This document shows, in pieces, positions 18,958 to 27,489 of a stretch of 47,884 nucleotides of DNA. The stretch is from Spirochaetia bacterium (GTDB lineage Bacteria; Spirochaetota; Spirochaetia; Treponematales; Breznakiellaceae): positions 1 through 47,884 of the forward strand of contig BNUX01000013.1 of NCBI GenBank assembly GCA_025997675.1, given 5' to 3'. Each line of letters begins with the position of its first letter. The stretch's first letter is position 1. Under the pieces are notes generated by a model that did not search any database, was not told the DNA's origin, and worked only from the letters and a program-made list of their open reading frames with translations. The translations under genes and the position numbers were made by a program.

Positions 18958-20061
18958 TCAGTGGCCTCCGGCCTTGTTCCTTGCTTTTACGTAGAGCACC
19001 CCGGCGCGGATGTGGTCGTCCAGGGTTTGGGAAAAGTAATGTCGGCCCTCGTCGGGGTTTACCAGCCGGAAGTAGAGGTAGTCGCTGGGGACCGGGTTGA
19101 AGGCGGCGTGGAGGGCTACAGCGCCGGGGGCGGAGATGGGGCCCGGGGGAAGGCCCGGGACCATGTAGGTGTTGTAGGGGTTCCGGATTTCTGTGTCCCT
19201 GTCGAAGAGCCGTTCCGGGTGGGGGCGGCCCTGGATTTCGGTAATCACGTATTCCACGGTGGCGCAGCTTTGGAGGGCCATGCCGATACGCAGGCGGTTG
19301 TAGAAAACCCCGGCCATGAGCGGCGCCTCCTCATCCACCCGGTACTCCCGCTCCACAATGGAGGCCATGATCACCCGGTTGTTAAGTTCCGTGGGGGATA
19401 GGGTAAGGGCACTGCCCTCGACATCGCCCTGGATCTCTGCCAGGCGCTTGAAGAAGGTGTCCGCCATGGTCTTTACCACCAGAGCGGCGGGATAGGACTC
19501 GGGGAAAAGGTAGGTGTCGGGGTAGAGGTAGCCCTCCAGGGTGGTCCCCGGCACACGGTAGCCGGCAAGGGTTTCCGTATCGGCGGCGGCATCCAGAAAA
19601 TCCGCCTCTTCGCAGATACCCGCAGCGGCGAGGATTTGGGCGGTCTTTTTTAAGGTCACTCCTTCGGGAACCGTAAGGCGGACAAGGAGCTGCTTACCGG
19701 AAACCAGGAGGGAGCGGATTTCCATCTGGGTTGCCGGGAGGGAAAGACGGTAGGTCCCCGCCTTGAGTACCCCCTTGTCCACGTAGGAAAGCAAGTCCCA
19801 GAAATACCGGTTCCGAATGATCCCCGCACTGTGCAGCCGCTGCCCCGCGGAGCGGACACTTTCACCGGGGCGGAGCTCCAGCCGGATGCTCAAAGTGCCC
19901 GCACCCGATTCGTCAAGCCGCAGGGTCGGATCATCCGGAGGAATCACCGGGGGTTTATCCGGCGGGCCGTTACAATAGATCAGGAGCCCCAGTGCCAGGG
20001 CGGCAAGGGCTAGGGCGGTTCCCAAGAGGGCGCAGATTGTCCTGATGAATTTCCTTGCCAT
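18958..20061 (-). CDS. mltG: Endolytic murein transglycosylase MltG (YceG)
   Basis: A 367-residue protein with an N-terminal membrane anchor (about 8-30) and a YceG/MltG domain. The catalytic-site block A-S-I-V-E-R-E-Y, then F-Y-N-R-L-R-I-G-M-A-L-Q-S, N-P-Y-N-T-Y and G-L-P-P-G-P-I-S-A-P-G are all present. It cleaves nascent glycan strands in the periplasm and probably terminates their elongation. It is placed three bases after the YkgJ-type gene and one base before dnaG. Confidence 0.95.
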   Translation of the reverse strand: MARKFIRTICALLGTALALAALALGLLIYCNGPPDKPPVIPPDDPTLRLDESGAGTLSIRLELRPGESVRSAGQRLHSAGIIRNRYFWDLLSYVDKGVLKAGTYRLSLPATQMEIRSLLVSGKQLLVRLTVPEGVTLKKTAQILAAAGICEEADFLDAAADTETLAGYRVPGTTLEGYLYPDTYLFPESYPAALVVKTMADTFFKRLAEIQGDVEGSALTLSPTELNNRVIMASIVEREYRVDEEAPLMAGVFYNRLRIGMALQSCATVEYVITEIQGRPHPERLFDRDTEIRNPYNTYMVPGLPPGPISAPGAVALHAAFNPVPSDYLYFRLVNPDEGRHYFSQTLDDHIRAGVLYVKARNKAGGH

Positions 20062-20064
20062 GAC

Positions 20065-20535
20065 CTACCGGCTTATCTCCGGGCCTTCCCTCGTAATAAC
20101 CGGCTCCGCGTGCTGCCGGGCCAGGATTGCTTCGATTTCTTCCATAGGGTGCAGTTCCCCCTTCCCCATCCCCGGACAGCCCATGGTCTCGCTTGCGGCT
20201 GTCCAGGATTGGCTTGATTCAAGCATGGACAGCCAAAAGGGAAAGGTTCTGCATTGCAGGGGCCGCGCTTCGTAGACGGAACACCCGTTTTTCCAGAAAA
20301 TACAATCATAGTTCGCTTTTTCCTGTAATGAAAGCTGCTCAACTCCATCCACATTCGGAACCCACCGGCAATATCCTTCAATAAACTCACTATAATCCAT
20401 TTTAAGGGCCGAAACCAGCGCTTCGGCGTCTTTTCTTCGTAAAAAAACAAACCCCGGATCAAGCCGGCAACATTCGGAGCAGCGGGTACAGGAAAAGCGG
20501 AGCCCCTGAGCGTAAAAGGGTGCGGGTACGGGCAT
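20065..20535 (-). CDS. YkgJ-family cysteine-cluster protein
   Basis: A 156-residue protein with clustered cysteines typical of the YkgJ/UPF0153 family: C-T-R-C-S-E-C-C near the N-terminus, Y-D-C-I-F-W-K-N-G-C-S-V-Y-E-A-R-P-L-Q-C-R-T-F-P-F-W in the middle. These residues probably bind a metal or iron-sulphur centre; the function is unknown. No strong Shine-Dalgarno precedes ATG 20535. It lies between ptsH and mltG in the same direction and could belong to either transcription unit. Confidence 0.85.
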   Translation of the reverse strand: MPVPAPFYAQGLRFSCTRCSECCRLDPGFVFLRRKDAEALVSALKMDYSEFIEGYCRWVPNVDGVEQLSLQEKANYDCIFWKNGCSVYEARPLQCRTFPFWLSMLESSQSWTAASETMGCPGMGKGELHPMEEIEAILARQHAEPVITREGPEISR

Positions 20536-20604
20536 GGATGCTTAGTTGTAATCTAAAATGGAAGGTTTTACAAGGGGGCTATTTCACCTCCCGGTCCCCA
20601 ATGC

Positions 20605-20889
20605 TCAGAGATCGTTTAACCCTGAGTCAATCAGGCCAACCAGGGTATCCACCGCCGCCGTTTCATCCGCTCCCTCGGCGCTAATCTCGACATGGACGCC
20701 TTTTTTAAGCGCCATTGCCATCATCTGTGCGATGGATTTCGCGGTACAGCTCTTAACCGGTTTATCATCATCATCCAGTTTGGTGATGGTAACTTCGGAA
20801 GTAAATTTCTTTGCTTCCCGGGAAAAGAACGAGCCGGGCCGCGCATGAAGTCCCGACTGATTGATTATAATTGTTTTCTTTGCGTACAT
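20605..20889 (-). CDS. ptsH: PTS phosphocarrier protein HPr
   Basis: A 94-residue HPr with the phosphorylation site G-L-H-A-R-P (His15) and a conserved regulatory-type serine in A-K-S-I (Ser52). It transfers phosphate from Enzyme I to the sugar-specific IIA. A good ribosome site (AGGAG) precedes the ATG, 12 bases after the ptsI stop. The presence of the serine site raises the possibility of HPr kinase control, but no kinase gene is in the window. It ends the glucitol-PTS operon. Confidence 0.96.
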   Translation of the reverse strand: MYAKKTIIINQSGLHARPGSFFSREAKKFTSEVTITKLDDDDKPVKSCTAKSIAQMMAMALKKGVHVEISAEGADETAAVDTLVGLIDSGLNDL

Positions 20890-20901
20890 GGCACACTCCT
20901 G

Positions 20902-22626
20902 TCAGGTATATAATTTTTCCCCGAAATCCTTCAGGCGCTCCTCAATCTCCGGAGCCGTATCTAAACGCTGTATATCCTCAAGCACATGAACCGCTTCATC
21001 CAGACTAAAATGGGTTATCATCCGCTTGACCGCCGCTACATTGGAGGCGGACATACTAAACTTCTTAATGCCCATGCCGATAAATGCCATCAGCGCCATA
21101 GGATCCCCGCCCATTTCGCCGCAGATACTCAGGGTCTTGTTTTCCCGGAGGAAGGCTTTTGCCACCAGGTTAATAAGGCCAAACATTGCCGGGTGATAGT
21201 TCTGATAATATGACGCTACATTAGGGTTCAGGCGATCAACCGCCATCAGATACTGGCACAGATCATTCGTTCCGATACTGGCAAAATCAACCTCCGCCGC
21301 AACCCGTTCCGCCATAAACGCGATAGCGGGAATTTCTATCATGATACCGATGTGCATCGTTTCGTTAAAGGGAATATGCTCCCTGCGGAGTTCCTCACGG
21401 CATTCCTCCAAAACACTTTTTGCTTTATACAGGTCTTCCATACTCCCTACCATGGGAAACATCAGCGCCAGGTTCCCATATACGCTCGCACGAAGCGATG
21501 CGCGAAGCTGTGTCTTAAAAACATCAACCTTCTGAAAACACAAGCGCAGGGCGCGGCAGCCAAGAAAGGGATTATCCTCTTCCGGCAGGTCCATACATTC
21601 CAGCGTTTTATCTCCGCCTATATCCAGGGTACGCAGGATAACCTGGCGTGTTCCAAAGGTTTCCGCCGCTTTTTTATACACCTGAAACTGCTGGTTTTCA
21701 TCCGGGAGTTCTTTCCCGGACATAAAAAGAAATTCGCTGCGGAAAAGGCCGACCCCGTCGGTAAACAGTGAGGCGGCAAGCTCATCATTACTTACCCCGC
21801 CAATATTAAGGCATACCTCTATGCGGCGGCCGTCCTTCATAACCGGCTCAACTGAACGGTATCGTTTCATTTCTTCAATGCTACGGGTATAGGCTTTCTG
21901 TTTTTCCGAATACCGCCCAATATCTTCCGGCCCGCTTTCTAAAATAAGGTTTCCTTCAATGGCATCAACAATAACCATCTCGCCATTCTTCACCGCAGTC
22001 ATAGCGCCGTTACAACCAAGCAAAGCGGGTATTTCAAAACTGCGGGCTAAAATAGCTGAATGGGAGGTGTTTCCCCCAATTTCCGTTACGATGGCTAATA
22101 CCTTTTTTCGATCCAGGGCAGCGGTATCGGAAGGAAAAAGATCGTGTGCAAACACAATAGAAGGAACATCTATTTCGGAAAGGTTTTTTTGACTGCCCCC
22201 CATCCAGATACGCAATATACGGGTTTTGACATCATTAAAATCAGCGCACCGTTCCCGCATGAGGTCGTCGTCCATTTCACTGAACAATTTGATATACTTA
22301 TTATACACCGTCTCTATGGCGTATTCCCCGGAATAATGTTCCTCATTGATAAGCTGGAGAATCTCATCAATTATGGCGATATCGGTCAATAAATCCTGAT
22401 GGGCTTCAAAAATACCCACCTTATCTTCATCTTCCCGGGCCATTTTCTTTTGCAGCGCAACCAATTCATCCCCGGCCTTTATCACCACGGCATTGAAACG
22501 TTCATTATGGGCGGCAGCTTCTTCGGCGCGTATCAGATTTTCCCCAATCCTGGGCTTAAAGGGAGCATAGACAAAAGCCGTACCGACAGCTATCCCCTTT
22601 GATACAGGAATCCCCGGAAAAATCAT
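20902..22626 (-). CDS. ptsI: PTS Enzyme I (phosphoenolpyruvate-protein phosphotransferase)
   Basis: A 574-residue Enzyme I of normal length. The phospho-histidine is in G-G-N-T-S-H-S (His189). The C-terminal PEP-binding barrel has G-V-G-L-F-R-S-E-F-L-F-M, E-I-P-A-I and the near-terminal signature S-I-C-G-E-M-G-G-D. It takes phosphate from PEP and passes it to HPr, encoded next. The ATG has GGAGA upstream. It lies 21 bases after the oxidoreductase gene, inside an operon that also carries the sugar permease. Confidence 0.97.
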   Translation of the reverse strand: MIFPGIPVSKGIAVGTAFVYAPFKPRIGENLIRAEEAAAHNERFNAVVIKAGDELVALQKKMAREDEDKVGIFEAHQDLLTDIAIIDEILQLINEEHYSGEYAIETVYNKYIKLFSEMDDDLMRERCADFNDVKTRILRIWMGGSQKNLSEIDVPSIVFAHDLFPSDTAALDRKKVLAIVTEIGGNTSHSAILARSFEIPALLGCNGAMTAVKNGEMVIVDAIEGNLILESGPEDIGRYSEKQKAYTRSIEEMKRYRSVEPVMKDGRRIEVCLNIGGVSNDELAASLFTDGVGLFRSEFLFMSGKELPDENQQFQVYKKAAETFGTRQVILRTLDIGGDKTLECMDLPEEDNPFLGCRALRLCFQKVDVFKTQLRASLRASVYGNLALMFPMVGSMEDLYKAKSVLEECREELRREHIPFNETMHIGIMIEIPAIAFMAERVAAEVDFASIGTNDLCQYLMAVDRLNPNVASYYQNYHPAMFGLINLVAKAFLRENKTLSICGEMGGDPMALMAFIGMGIKKFSMSASNVAAVKRMITHFSLDEAVHVLEDIQRLDTAPEIEERLKDFGEKLYT

Positions 22627-22647
22627 GGTTTATCTCCGTTCCAATCT

Positions 22648-23949
22648 CTAAATAAAGAGTGCATCCTGCAACCGGCGAAGCTGTACCATCAGGGTAGTAT
22701 CATCAAGTTTTACATCCGCATACGTGATGAGTTCACCCCTCTTTACATCCCGGAGCATTTCGGTACTTTTATTTACCAAACCCATGGGCAGCACATTTTT
22801 TTCCTTTGCCTCTTTGGCGGAAATAAAAGTACCCCGGATGGTAAACCCGCCGATACCGTCAAGTTTTTCACCCTTTTTCAGATCCCGCTTAGCAACCGTA
22901 CCGGTTTCCGCCACCAGCCCCGCCCGGGGGACTATGCTTGGTACATGGTCGATGCAGGCTTTCGCCACCGTAAGGGGCGTTTCAAGGCTGGTCAGGTGGT
23001 ATGGCCGGTACAACACATAGTTAGGCCCGTTACCCATGCTGAGGTAGGCCAGTTCGTGATTGATATCCGGCTGGTCGGAAGCAATAATGATAAATACGCC
23101 GGGGGCTACGCCGTTAATATATTCAACCGTGCGGTAACTATTGAGAACACCGCCGCGGCCCTCGCTTTTCAATGAAAGCAGGTCCGGCAGTTCCTTAACG
23201 GTTCCGGCAGCGCCGTGGGCGCCCATCACATCGGGAAGGAAACCCGTGGCATTGGCCATTGCGGTCATTTCCACCATGGTTTTTGTGCCGTCCTTAAAGG
23301 AGCAAATCATTTTGGCGCTGGCGCCCTTGCGTTTTGCCTCTTCCGCCACGGTTTCCGGGGTACAGTCATAATCAATGACATTGTTCTTTCCCTTGCCGAT
23401 TACCCGGACATCAAAGCCCAGGGCGTCCGCAAAGTCATACAGTTCCAGCACCGCCCCCGGTTCATCACCGGCGCTCCCTGAATAAATAACCCCCGCATTG
23501 TTTGCCAGTTTGTACAGAATATGCCCGATACAAACATCGGTCTCAACATTGAGCATGACAATATGCTTACCGGAATTAATGGCGTCAATGGCCACCTTCG
23601 CCCCCACTTCAGGAACACCGGTCGCATCAACCGCGCAGTCAATTTTGCAGCACTTTGTCGCAAGTTCATTGTTGGTGGTAACAACAAATTTTCCTGATTC
23701 AAGTAATGTATTGCCCTCCTCAATAGTTTGCGCCGCAGCAAAATCCTTACCCTCGGTTAATCCCGCATTGCGGTAGGCGTTCTTTGCGTTATCCAGTTGT
23801 ACGTCTACCACCACCGCCGGGCGCATACCCTTCATGGACATCATCTGTCCCACCATGCCCCGGCCCATCTGTCCGGCGCCGACGATACCCGCGTAAATCG
23901 GGGTCCCCTTCTTTTCAAGTTCCGCCAATTTGTAATTCATTCCAACCAT
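22648..23949 (-). CDS. NAD(P)-dependent oxidoreductase with SAF domain (COG4091-like)
   Basis: A 433-residue protein. Residues 19-35 hold a Rossmann motif (G-I-V-G-A-G-Q-M-G-R-G). The middle resembles homoserine dehydrogenase-type catalytic regions (S-G-S-A-G-D-E-P-G-A-V). The C-terminal 85 residues form a SAF domain (V-A-K-R-D-L-K-K-G-E-K-L). The family is usually annotated as predicted homoserine dehydrogenase and often sits beside glucitol-type PTS genes. Here it occupies the place of sorbitol-6-phosphate dehydrogenase, so it probably oxidises the imported polyol phosphate or a derivative; this is inference from position. AGGAG precedes ATG 23949. Confidence 0.78.
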   Translation of the reverse strand: MVGMNYKLAELEKKGTPIYAGIVGAGQMGRGMVGQMMSMKGMRPAVVVDVQLDNAKNAYRNAGLTEGKDFAAAQTIEEGNTLLESGKFVVTTNNELATKCCKIDCAVDATGVPEVGAKVAIDAINSGKHIVMLNVETDVCIGHILYKLANNAGVIYSGSAGDEPGAVLELYDFADALGFDVRVIGKGKNNVIDYDCTPETVAEEAKRKGASAKMICSFKDGTKTMVEMTAMANATGFLPDVMGAHGAAGTVKELPDLLSLKSEGRGGVLNSYRTVEYINGVAPGVFIIIASDQPDINHELAYLSMGNGPNYVLYRPYHLTSLETPLTVAKACIDHVPSIVPRAGLVAETGTVAKRDLKKGEKLDGIGGFTIRGTFISAKEAKEKNVLPMGLVNKSTEMLRDVKRGELITYADVKLDDTTLMVQLRRLQDALFI

Positions 23950-23975
23950 TTTTGTTCTTCTCCTGAAAAATATTT

Positions 23976-24335
23976 TTATCGAAAGTTTATCTCGAAGGGA
24001 TCGCCGGCTTTCAAGTCGGGCATACCATCACCTTTAAGCACAATCTGACCATCCAGTTCAGCCTCCGCCGCGCCGGTAAATATAAAAGTACAATGACCCA
24101 ATTTACCCAGTGTGTCGTTTGCTTTTTCACCTACCGCAGTAACGGTATACCGTTTGTTACCCAACACAATTTCATCTCCGGGTTTTACTTCCCGCTCAAG
24201 CACAGAGATGGTGTGCAGGGCTGCAAGTTCCGCTAATTCTGCCGGCGCGTTTTCATTGAACACAACCACCATGCCCTGTTCAAAAAACTCGCCGTATTCT
24301 TCACCCAGACCGGTAAATGCAGCCCTGTACGCCAT
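23976..24335 (-). CDS. srlB: PTS glucitol/sorbitol-type IIA component
   Basis: A 119-residue protein matching the IIA(Gut) family: F-N-E-N-A-P-A-E-L-A-E-L-A-A-L-H with the candidate phospho-histidine His41, Y-T-V-T-A-V-G-E-K-A-N-D-T-L and L-G-H-C-T-F-I-F. It receives phosphate from HPr and passes it to the IIB domain of the neighbouring SrlE. A strong AAGGAGG precedes the ATG. It lies 11 bases after srlE. Confidence 0.93.
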   Translation of the reverse strand: MAYRAAFTGLGEEYGEFFEQGMVVVFNENAPAELAELAALHTISVLEREVKPGDEIVLGNKRYTVTAVGEKANDTLGKLGHCTFIFTGAAEAELDGQIVLKGDGMPDLKAGDPFEINFR

Positions 24336-24346
24336 TTTAATCCTCC

Positions 24347-25321
24347 TTAATACAAACCTAAACTGAAAAGATACGCGATTATAACCGCCAGCGGGCCTGT
24401 TATCAAGCGCGAAAACAAAACCGCCGGAACACCGATACTGATGGTATCCGGCTCGGCTTCACCGAGGGCAAGTCCCACCGGTACAAAGTCGGCGCCAACC
24501 TGGGCGTCAATCGCAAACAGCGCGGGAAGGGCCATGGACGGCCTAATCGCTCCCGCCCCAATCTGTTCACCAACCAGCACACCGATGATCTGGGCTATAA
24601 CCGCACCGGGGCCGATAATCGGTGAAATAATCGGGATGGCGCAAATAATAGATATGACGAGCAAACCCGGAAGAGAACCGGCAAGGGGTGAAATGTTCTC
24701 CGCAATGAGCTTCCCCAATCCCGTACCATTAATGATACCGATAATCAGGGACACAAAGGCCATGAAGGGGAGAATATTTTTTATAACCATATCAATAGTA
24801 TCACGCCCGGCCTGGAAGAATTTTCCTACCACGCCGCCGACGCTTTTACCGAGACGAACAATGAAGCCCTGTTTCCTGCCGCTTGAAGATGCGGCTCTTC
24901 CGCCCGACGGTTCCTTTTCGGCGGTAAATCCACCGGTGGTCACCGCCTCGCTGCCGTCCGCAAAGGAAAGATCCGCTTCTTTGGTACCGGAAACATAAAT
25001 GTCTGAGGTAATATACTTTGCCAGGGGGCCCGATGGACCCATCCCCATGAGATTTACCGTGGGTATTCGTTTCTTGGGATATACACCGCAGCGGGCTGTT
25101 CCGCCGCAGTCAATGATCACCACCGCAATCTTACTTTCCGGAACACCCGTACTAAATCCATCCGCAGCCTGCCCGCCGGTCATTTCCGCAATCTTTCTCG
25201 TCAGATCATCAATACCGCCGCCGGTTACGGAGACTACCATGTTTTTCTCATCCGTAGGCTGAATAACCAGCGGACCGCCCCAGCCGCCTTTTCCGGCTGA
25301 AATTTTTACCGCTTTGTACAT
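24347..25321 (-). CDS. srlE: PTS glucitol/sorbitol-type IIBC component
   Basis: A 324-residue membrane protein. The N-terminal IIB domain carries D-C-G-G-T-A-R-C-G-V-Y-P-K-K-R-I with Cys72 and Cys78 as the phospho-cysteine candidates. The C-terminal half has several hydrophobic helices (I-N-G-T-G-L-G-K-L-I-A-E-N-I-S-P-L-A-G-S). Together with SrlA it forms the permease that phosphorylates a hexitol or similar polyol during uptake. Its Shine-Dalgarno (AGGAGG) overlaps the end of srlA. Confidence 0.95.
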   Translation of the reverse strand: MYKAVKISAGKGGWGGPLVIQPTDEKNMVVSVTGGGIDDLTRKIAEMTGGQAADGFSTGVPESKIAVVIIDCGGTARCGVYPKKRIPTVNLMGMGPSGPLAKYITSDIYVSGTKEADLSFADGSEAVTTGGFTAEKEPSGGRAASSSGRKQGFIVRLGKSVGGVVGKFFQAGRDTIDMVIKNILPFMAFVSLIIGIINGTGLGKLIAENISPLAGSLPGLLVISIICAIPIISPIIGPGAVIAQIIGVLVGEQIGAGAIRPSMALPALFAIDAQVGADFVPVGLALGEAEPDTISIGVPAVLFSRLITGPLAVIIAYLFSLGLY

Positions 25322-25322
25322 C

Positions 25323-25856
25323 TTATACCTCCTTCCTTGCCATAAACATAGCCGTAAGCCGTTCGGTCAAAAGGCCGCGGATAAGAATAACAATAATGCC
25401 GACAATAAAATAGCGTATTGCCAAATGCCCGAGGGGTAAACCGAGGGTGCTGATGCCGTTTGCGATACCCAGGTATACAAAAAGTTCCCCGGCGTTGGCG
25501 TGGGGGAACAGCCCGGTTATCGGGTGACAAAAGGAAACCGCCGAATCATAAAACGCCGGTTTGTATTTCTCGGGTAAAAAACGTCCAAAGCTGTATGCCA
25601 TGGGGTTACAAAGGATAAACATCGAAAGGACAGGCAGCAAAGTATACCGCAGCACCCGGTATTTGCTGATTCCCCGTGCAAATCCATCCACCCTTTCCTG
25701 CCCGATTAGACTGATGAGGGCGTTGACAAAGGTAATAAGCACAACCAGGGTGGGGATAATCCCCGTCACCAATCCCATGAAATTCTGACCGCCCAGATTG
25801 AACAGGGTAATAAACCATTCTGCCCCGGCGGAAAGCGCATTTAACACACTATCCAT
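25323..25856 (-). CDS. srlA: PTS glucitol/sorbitol-type IIC component
   Basis: A 177-residue integral membrane protein of the IIC(Gut) family with the conserved N-F-M-G-L-V-T-G-I-I-P, L-P-V-L-S-M-F-I-L-C-N-P-M and F-C-H-P-I-T-G-L-F-P-H-A-N motifs. It forms the transport channel with the SrlE membrane part. GGAGGAG lies just upstream of ATG 25856. The stop falls one base before the srlE start. Confidence 0.95.
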   Translation of the reverse strand: MDSVLNALSAGAEWFITLFNLGGQNFMGLVTGIIPTLVVLITFVNALISLIGQERVDGFARGISKYRVLRYTLLPVLSMFILCNPMAYSFGRFLPEKYKPAFYDSAVSFCHPITGLFPHANAGELFVYLGIANGISTLGLPLGHLAIRYFIVGIIVILIRGLLTERLTAMFMARKEV

Positions 25857-25880
25857 ACTTCTCCTCCATTTCGTTTGTTT

Positions 25881-25922
25881 GCCCTTTTAAAAAGGGCATT
25901 TATATTTCAGATCACCGGATCT
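25881..25922 (-). other. Two small inverted repeats between gutM and srlA
   Basis: GCCCTTTTAAAAAGGGC (25881-25897) and AGATCACCGGATCT (25909-25922) can each fold into a hairpin in the transcript between gutM and srlA. No run of U follows, so they look more like mRNA processing or stabilising structures than terminators. Confidence 0.4.
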
Positions 25923-25932
25923 AAAATAAACT

Positions 25933-26394
25933 TTATTCCTCCGCGTCCTTTTTCCTGCGCAGATACCCGTCAATTGCCTCCACCGCCTGAATCAACGCGC
26001 CCTTCTTTTTGCTCGGCGTTGCGGGATCGTAGGGATGCCGTTTCCGGTAAAATCTCATTTCCTGCCCGTCCTTTTCTATGCCGATAGTGCGCATTTCCTC
26101 CAAAGAACGGTCCCGGTACTCGCTTATTTCCTTAAAGTGCGCAAACACGGTATACCCCCTCATGCTTTGCGCGGAGACGACCCGGTCTTCCCGGGGGTTA
26201 TACACAAGGATAAGTATTTCACCGGGTCTTACCTTACCCCGGCGCTGCCCTATGCCCAAAATGCCCTGCCCGCGCAGTTTCCTCACCGCGTTTTGGTATT
26301 GACGCACTTGAATAAGCGATAACAGCATTTGCAGGGCCAGCAACGAGAAAATGATAAGAAAGAGTAACTCCCTGCTCCCAAGGTCGAATCTCAT
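25933..26394 (-). CDS. gutM: GutM-family glucitol operon protein
   Basis: A 153-residue protein with one N-terminal membrane helix (about 8-27) and a basic cytoplasmic part (V-R-Q-Y-Q-N-A-V-R-K-L-R-G-Q-G-I-L-G-I-G and G-E-I-L-I-L-V-Y-N). This is the GutM/SrlM pattern, described as an activator of glucitol operons. It is the first gene of the PTS operon and diverges from the SorC-type regulator. The putative -10 lies so close to the ATG that the message may be leaderless, although AGGA eight bases upstream could serve as ribosome site. Confidence 0.85.
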   Translation of the reverse strand: MRFDLGSRELLFLIIFSLLALQMLLSLIQVRQYQNAVRKLRGQGILGIGQRRGKVRPGEILILVYNPREDRVVSAQSMRGYTVFAHFKEISEYRDRSLEEMRTIGIEKDGQEMRFYRKRHPYDPATPSKKKGALIQAVEAIDGYLRRKKDAEE

Positions 26395-26400
26395 TTTTTG

Positions 26401-26429
26401 ATCCTATCATGACCTTTTGCACCCGTCAA
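26401..26429 (-). promoter_or_regulatory. Candidate promoter of the gutM-PTS operon
   Basis: On the minus strand TTGACG (26424-26429) and TAGGAT (26401-26406) are separated by exactly 17 bases. The operator-like motif at 26436-26454 sits just upstream of the -35, a position suited to an activator. Confidence 0.5.
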
Positions 26430-26435
26430 CTTTAA

Positions 26436-26454
26436 TTTCATGAAACTAATTTCA
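26436..26454 (+). promoter_or_regulatory. Operator-like sequence, copy 1
   Basis: TTTCATGAAACTAATTTCA. The first ten bases are a perfect palindrome. A related copy lies at 26508-26523, and one with a single mismatch lies upstream of ispD at 30549-30567. It is probably a binding site for the divergent SorC-family regulator; this is inference. Confidence 0.55.
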
Positions 26455-26498
26455 CCTGATAATACCAGGCACATCCGGAAATTTATTTCATGAGTATA

Positions 26499-26527
26499 TT
26501 GACAATACATGAAAGTCATTTCAAAAT
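26499..26527 (+). promoter_or_regulatory. Candidate promoter of the SorC-family regulator
   Basis: TTGACA (26499-26504) and CAAAAT (26522-26527) are spaced 17 bases apart, 21 bases before ATG 26548. The second operator-like copy falls in the spacer. Confidence 0.5.
26508..26523 (+). promoter_or_regulatory. Operator-like sequence, copy 2
   Basis: CATGAAAGTCATTTCA matches copy 1 (CATGAAACTAATTTCA) at 14 of 16 positions. It lies between the -35 and -10 of the regulator promoter, so binding would repress the regulator gene itself. Confidence 0.45.
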
Positions 26528-26547
26528 GTTCATGGAAAGGAATGAGC

Positions 26548-27488
26548 ATGAATTACAATGAGATGATTCTTACTGAAATAGCAAAGATGTATTATCAGCA
26601 GGGATTAAGCCAAAAGATTATTGCGGCGGAACTTGGTTTGTCACGCCCGACCGTGAGCCGGATGATGCGTCAAATCCGGGATCTTCAGATAGTAGAGGTT
26701 ACCATCCGGCAGTTCGAAGCAAAAGCCAGTGATTTTCTGGAATTGGCAGGCAGGGTTTCCCTGAAATTGAAGCTCAAAGAGGTTTTTCTGGTCCCGCATT
26801 CACCCAATAGTGGTTTGATACGGAAGAATATGGGAAAAATCGGCGCCGAATGGCTCAATACGAATATAAAAAAAAAACTATTCTTGGCCTGTCCGGGGGG
26901 CGCAATGTCGCTTCCCTGATAGATTTCATCAAAAAAACCCCTTATCCCACCGAAAGTGTCGCCCTTATGGGCAGAATCAATTCCATAAACCTTAATATCG
27001 CTTCAGACATGGTGGTCCTGGATGCTTCCAAGCAGATAGGGGGTTCTTCGCATATCATCCATTGCCCCGCGATCCTGGCATCGAAAAATGATGTGATCAG
27101 TATGAAGAAAAACCCCGTTGTTTCCCAGGAGATTGCGCTGTTTGACCAGATAGACCTGGCGATAGTAGGTATCGGGAGTGTGAATACCGATGATTCCATG
27201 ATTATGCAGTCGGACCTGTTAACCAAGGAGGATATTACCTTCCTGCGTAACGGGGATTATGTCGGTGAAATATGCGGACGTTTTTTTAACCGGAATGGTG
27301 AAGAGCTGGAGGGGGATATTGCGGACAGGACCATTTCAATTACCTTAAACCAGTTAAAAAAAGTTCCCCTTATCTGCATGATGGCCTCCGGGAATGAAAA
27401 AATTGAAGGTATCCGGATTGCCGCAAACGCCGGTTTTTTTCATGTTTTAATTACCGATGAAGAAACCGCAAAGGCCCTGGCGGGATGA
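26548..27488 (+). pseudogene. SorC-family sugar-responsive regulator, frame broken at A10
   Basis: The first reading frame encodes a helix-turn-helix domain (Y-Y-Q-Q-G-L-S-Q-K-I-I-A-A-E-L-G-L-S-R, then P-T-V-S-R-M-M-R) and ends at 26919. A second frame, open until 27488, encodes the SorC sugar-phosphate sensor domain (I-L-G-L-S-G-G-R-N-V, V-G-I-G-S-V-N, R-T-I-S-I). The two join smoothly at the run of ten A at 26868-26877, so one extra A would restore a single protein of about 313 residues. ATG 26548 has GGAAAGG seven bases upstream. It is divergent from the PTS operon and would be its regulator. The cause may be sequencing error, slippage-dependent expression, phase variation or a real knockout. 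Confidence 0.85.
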
Positions 27489-27489
27489 G

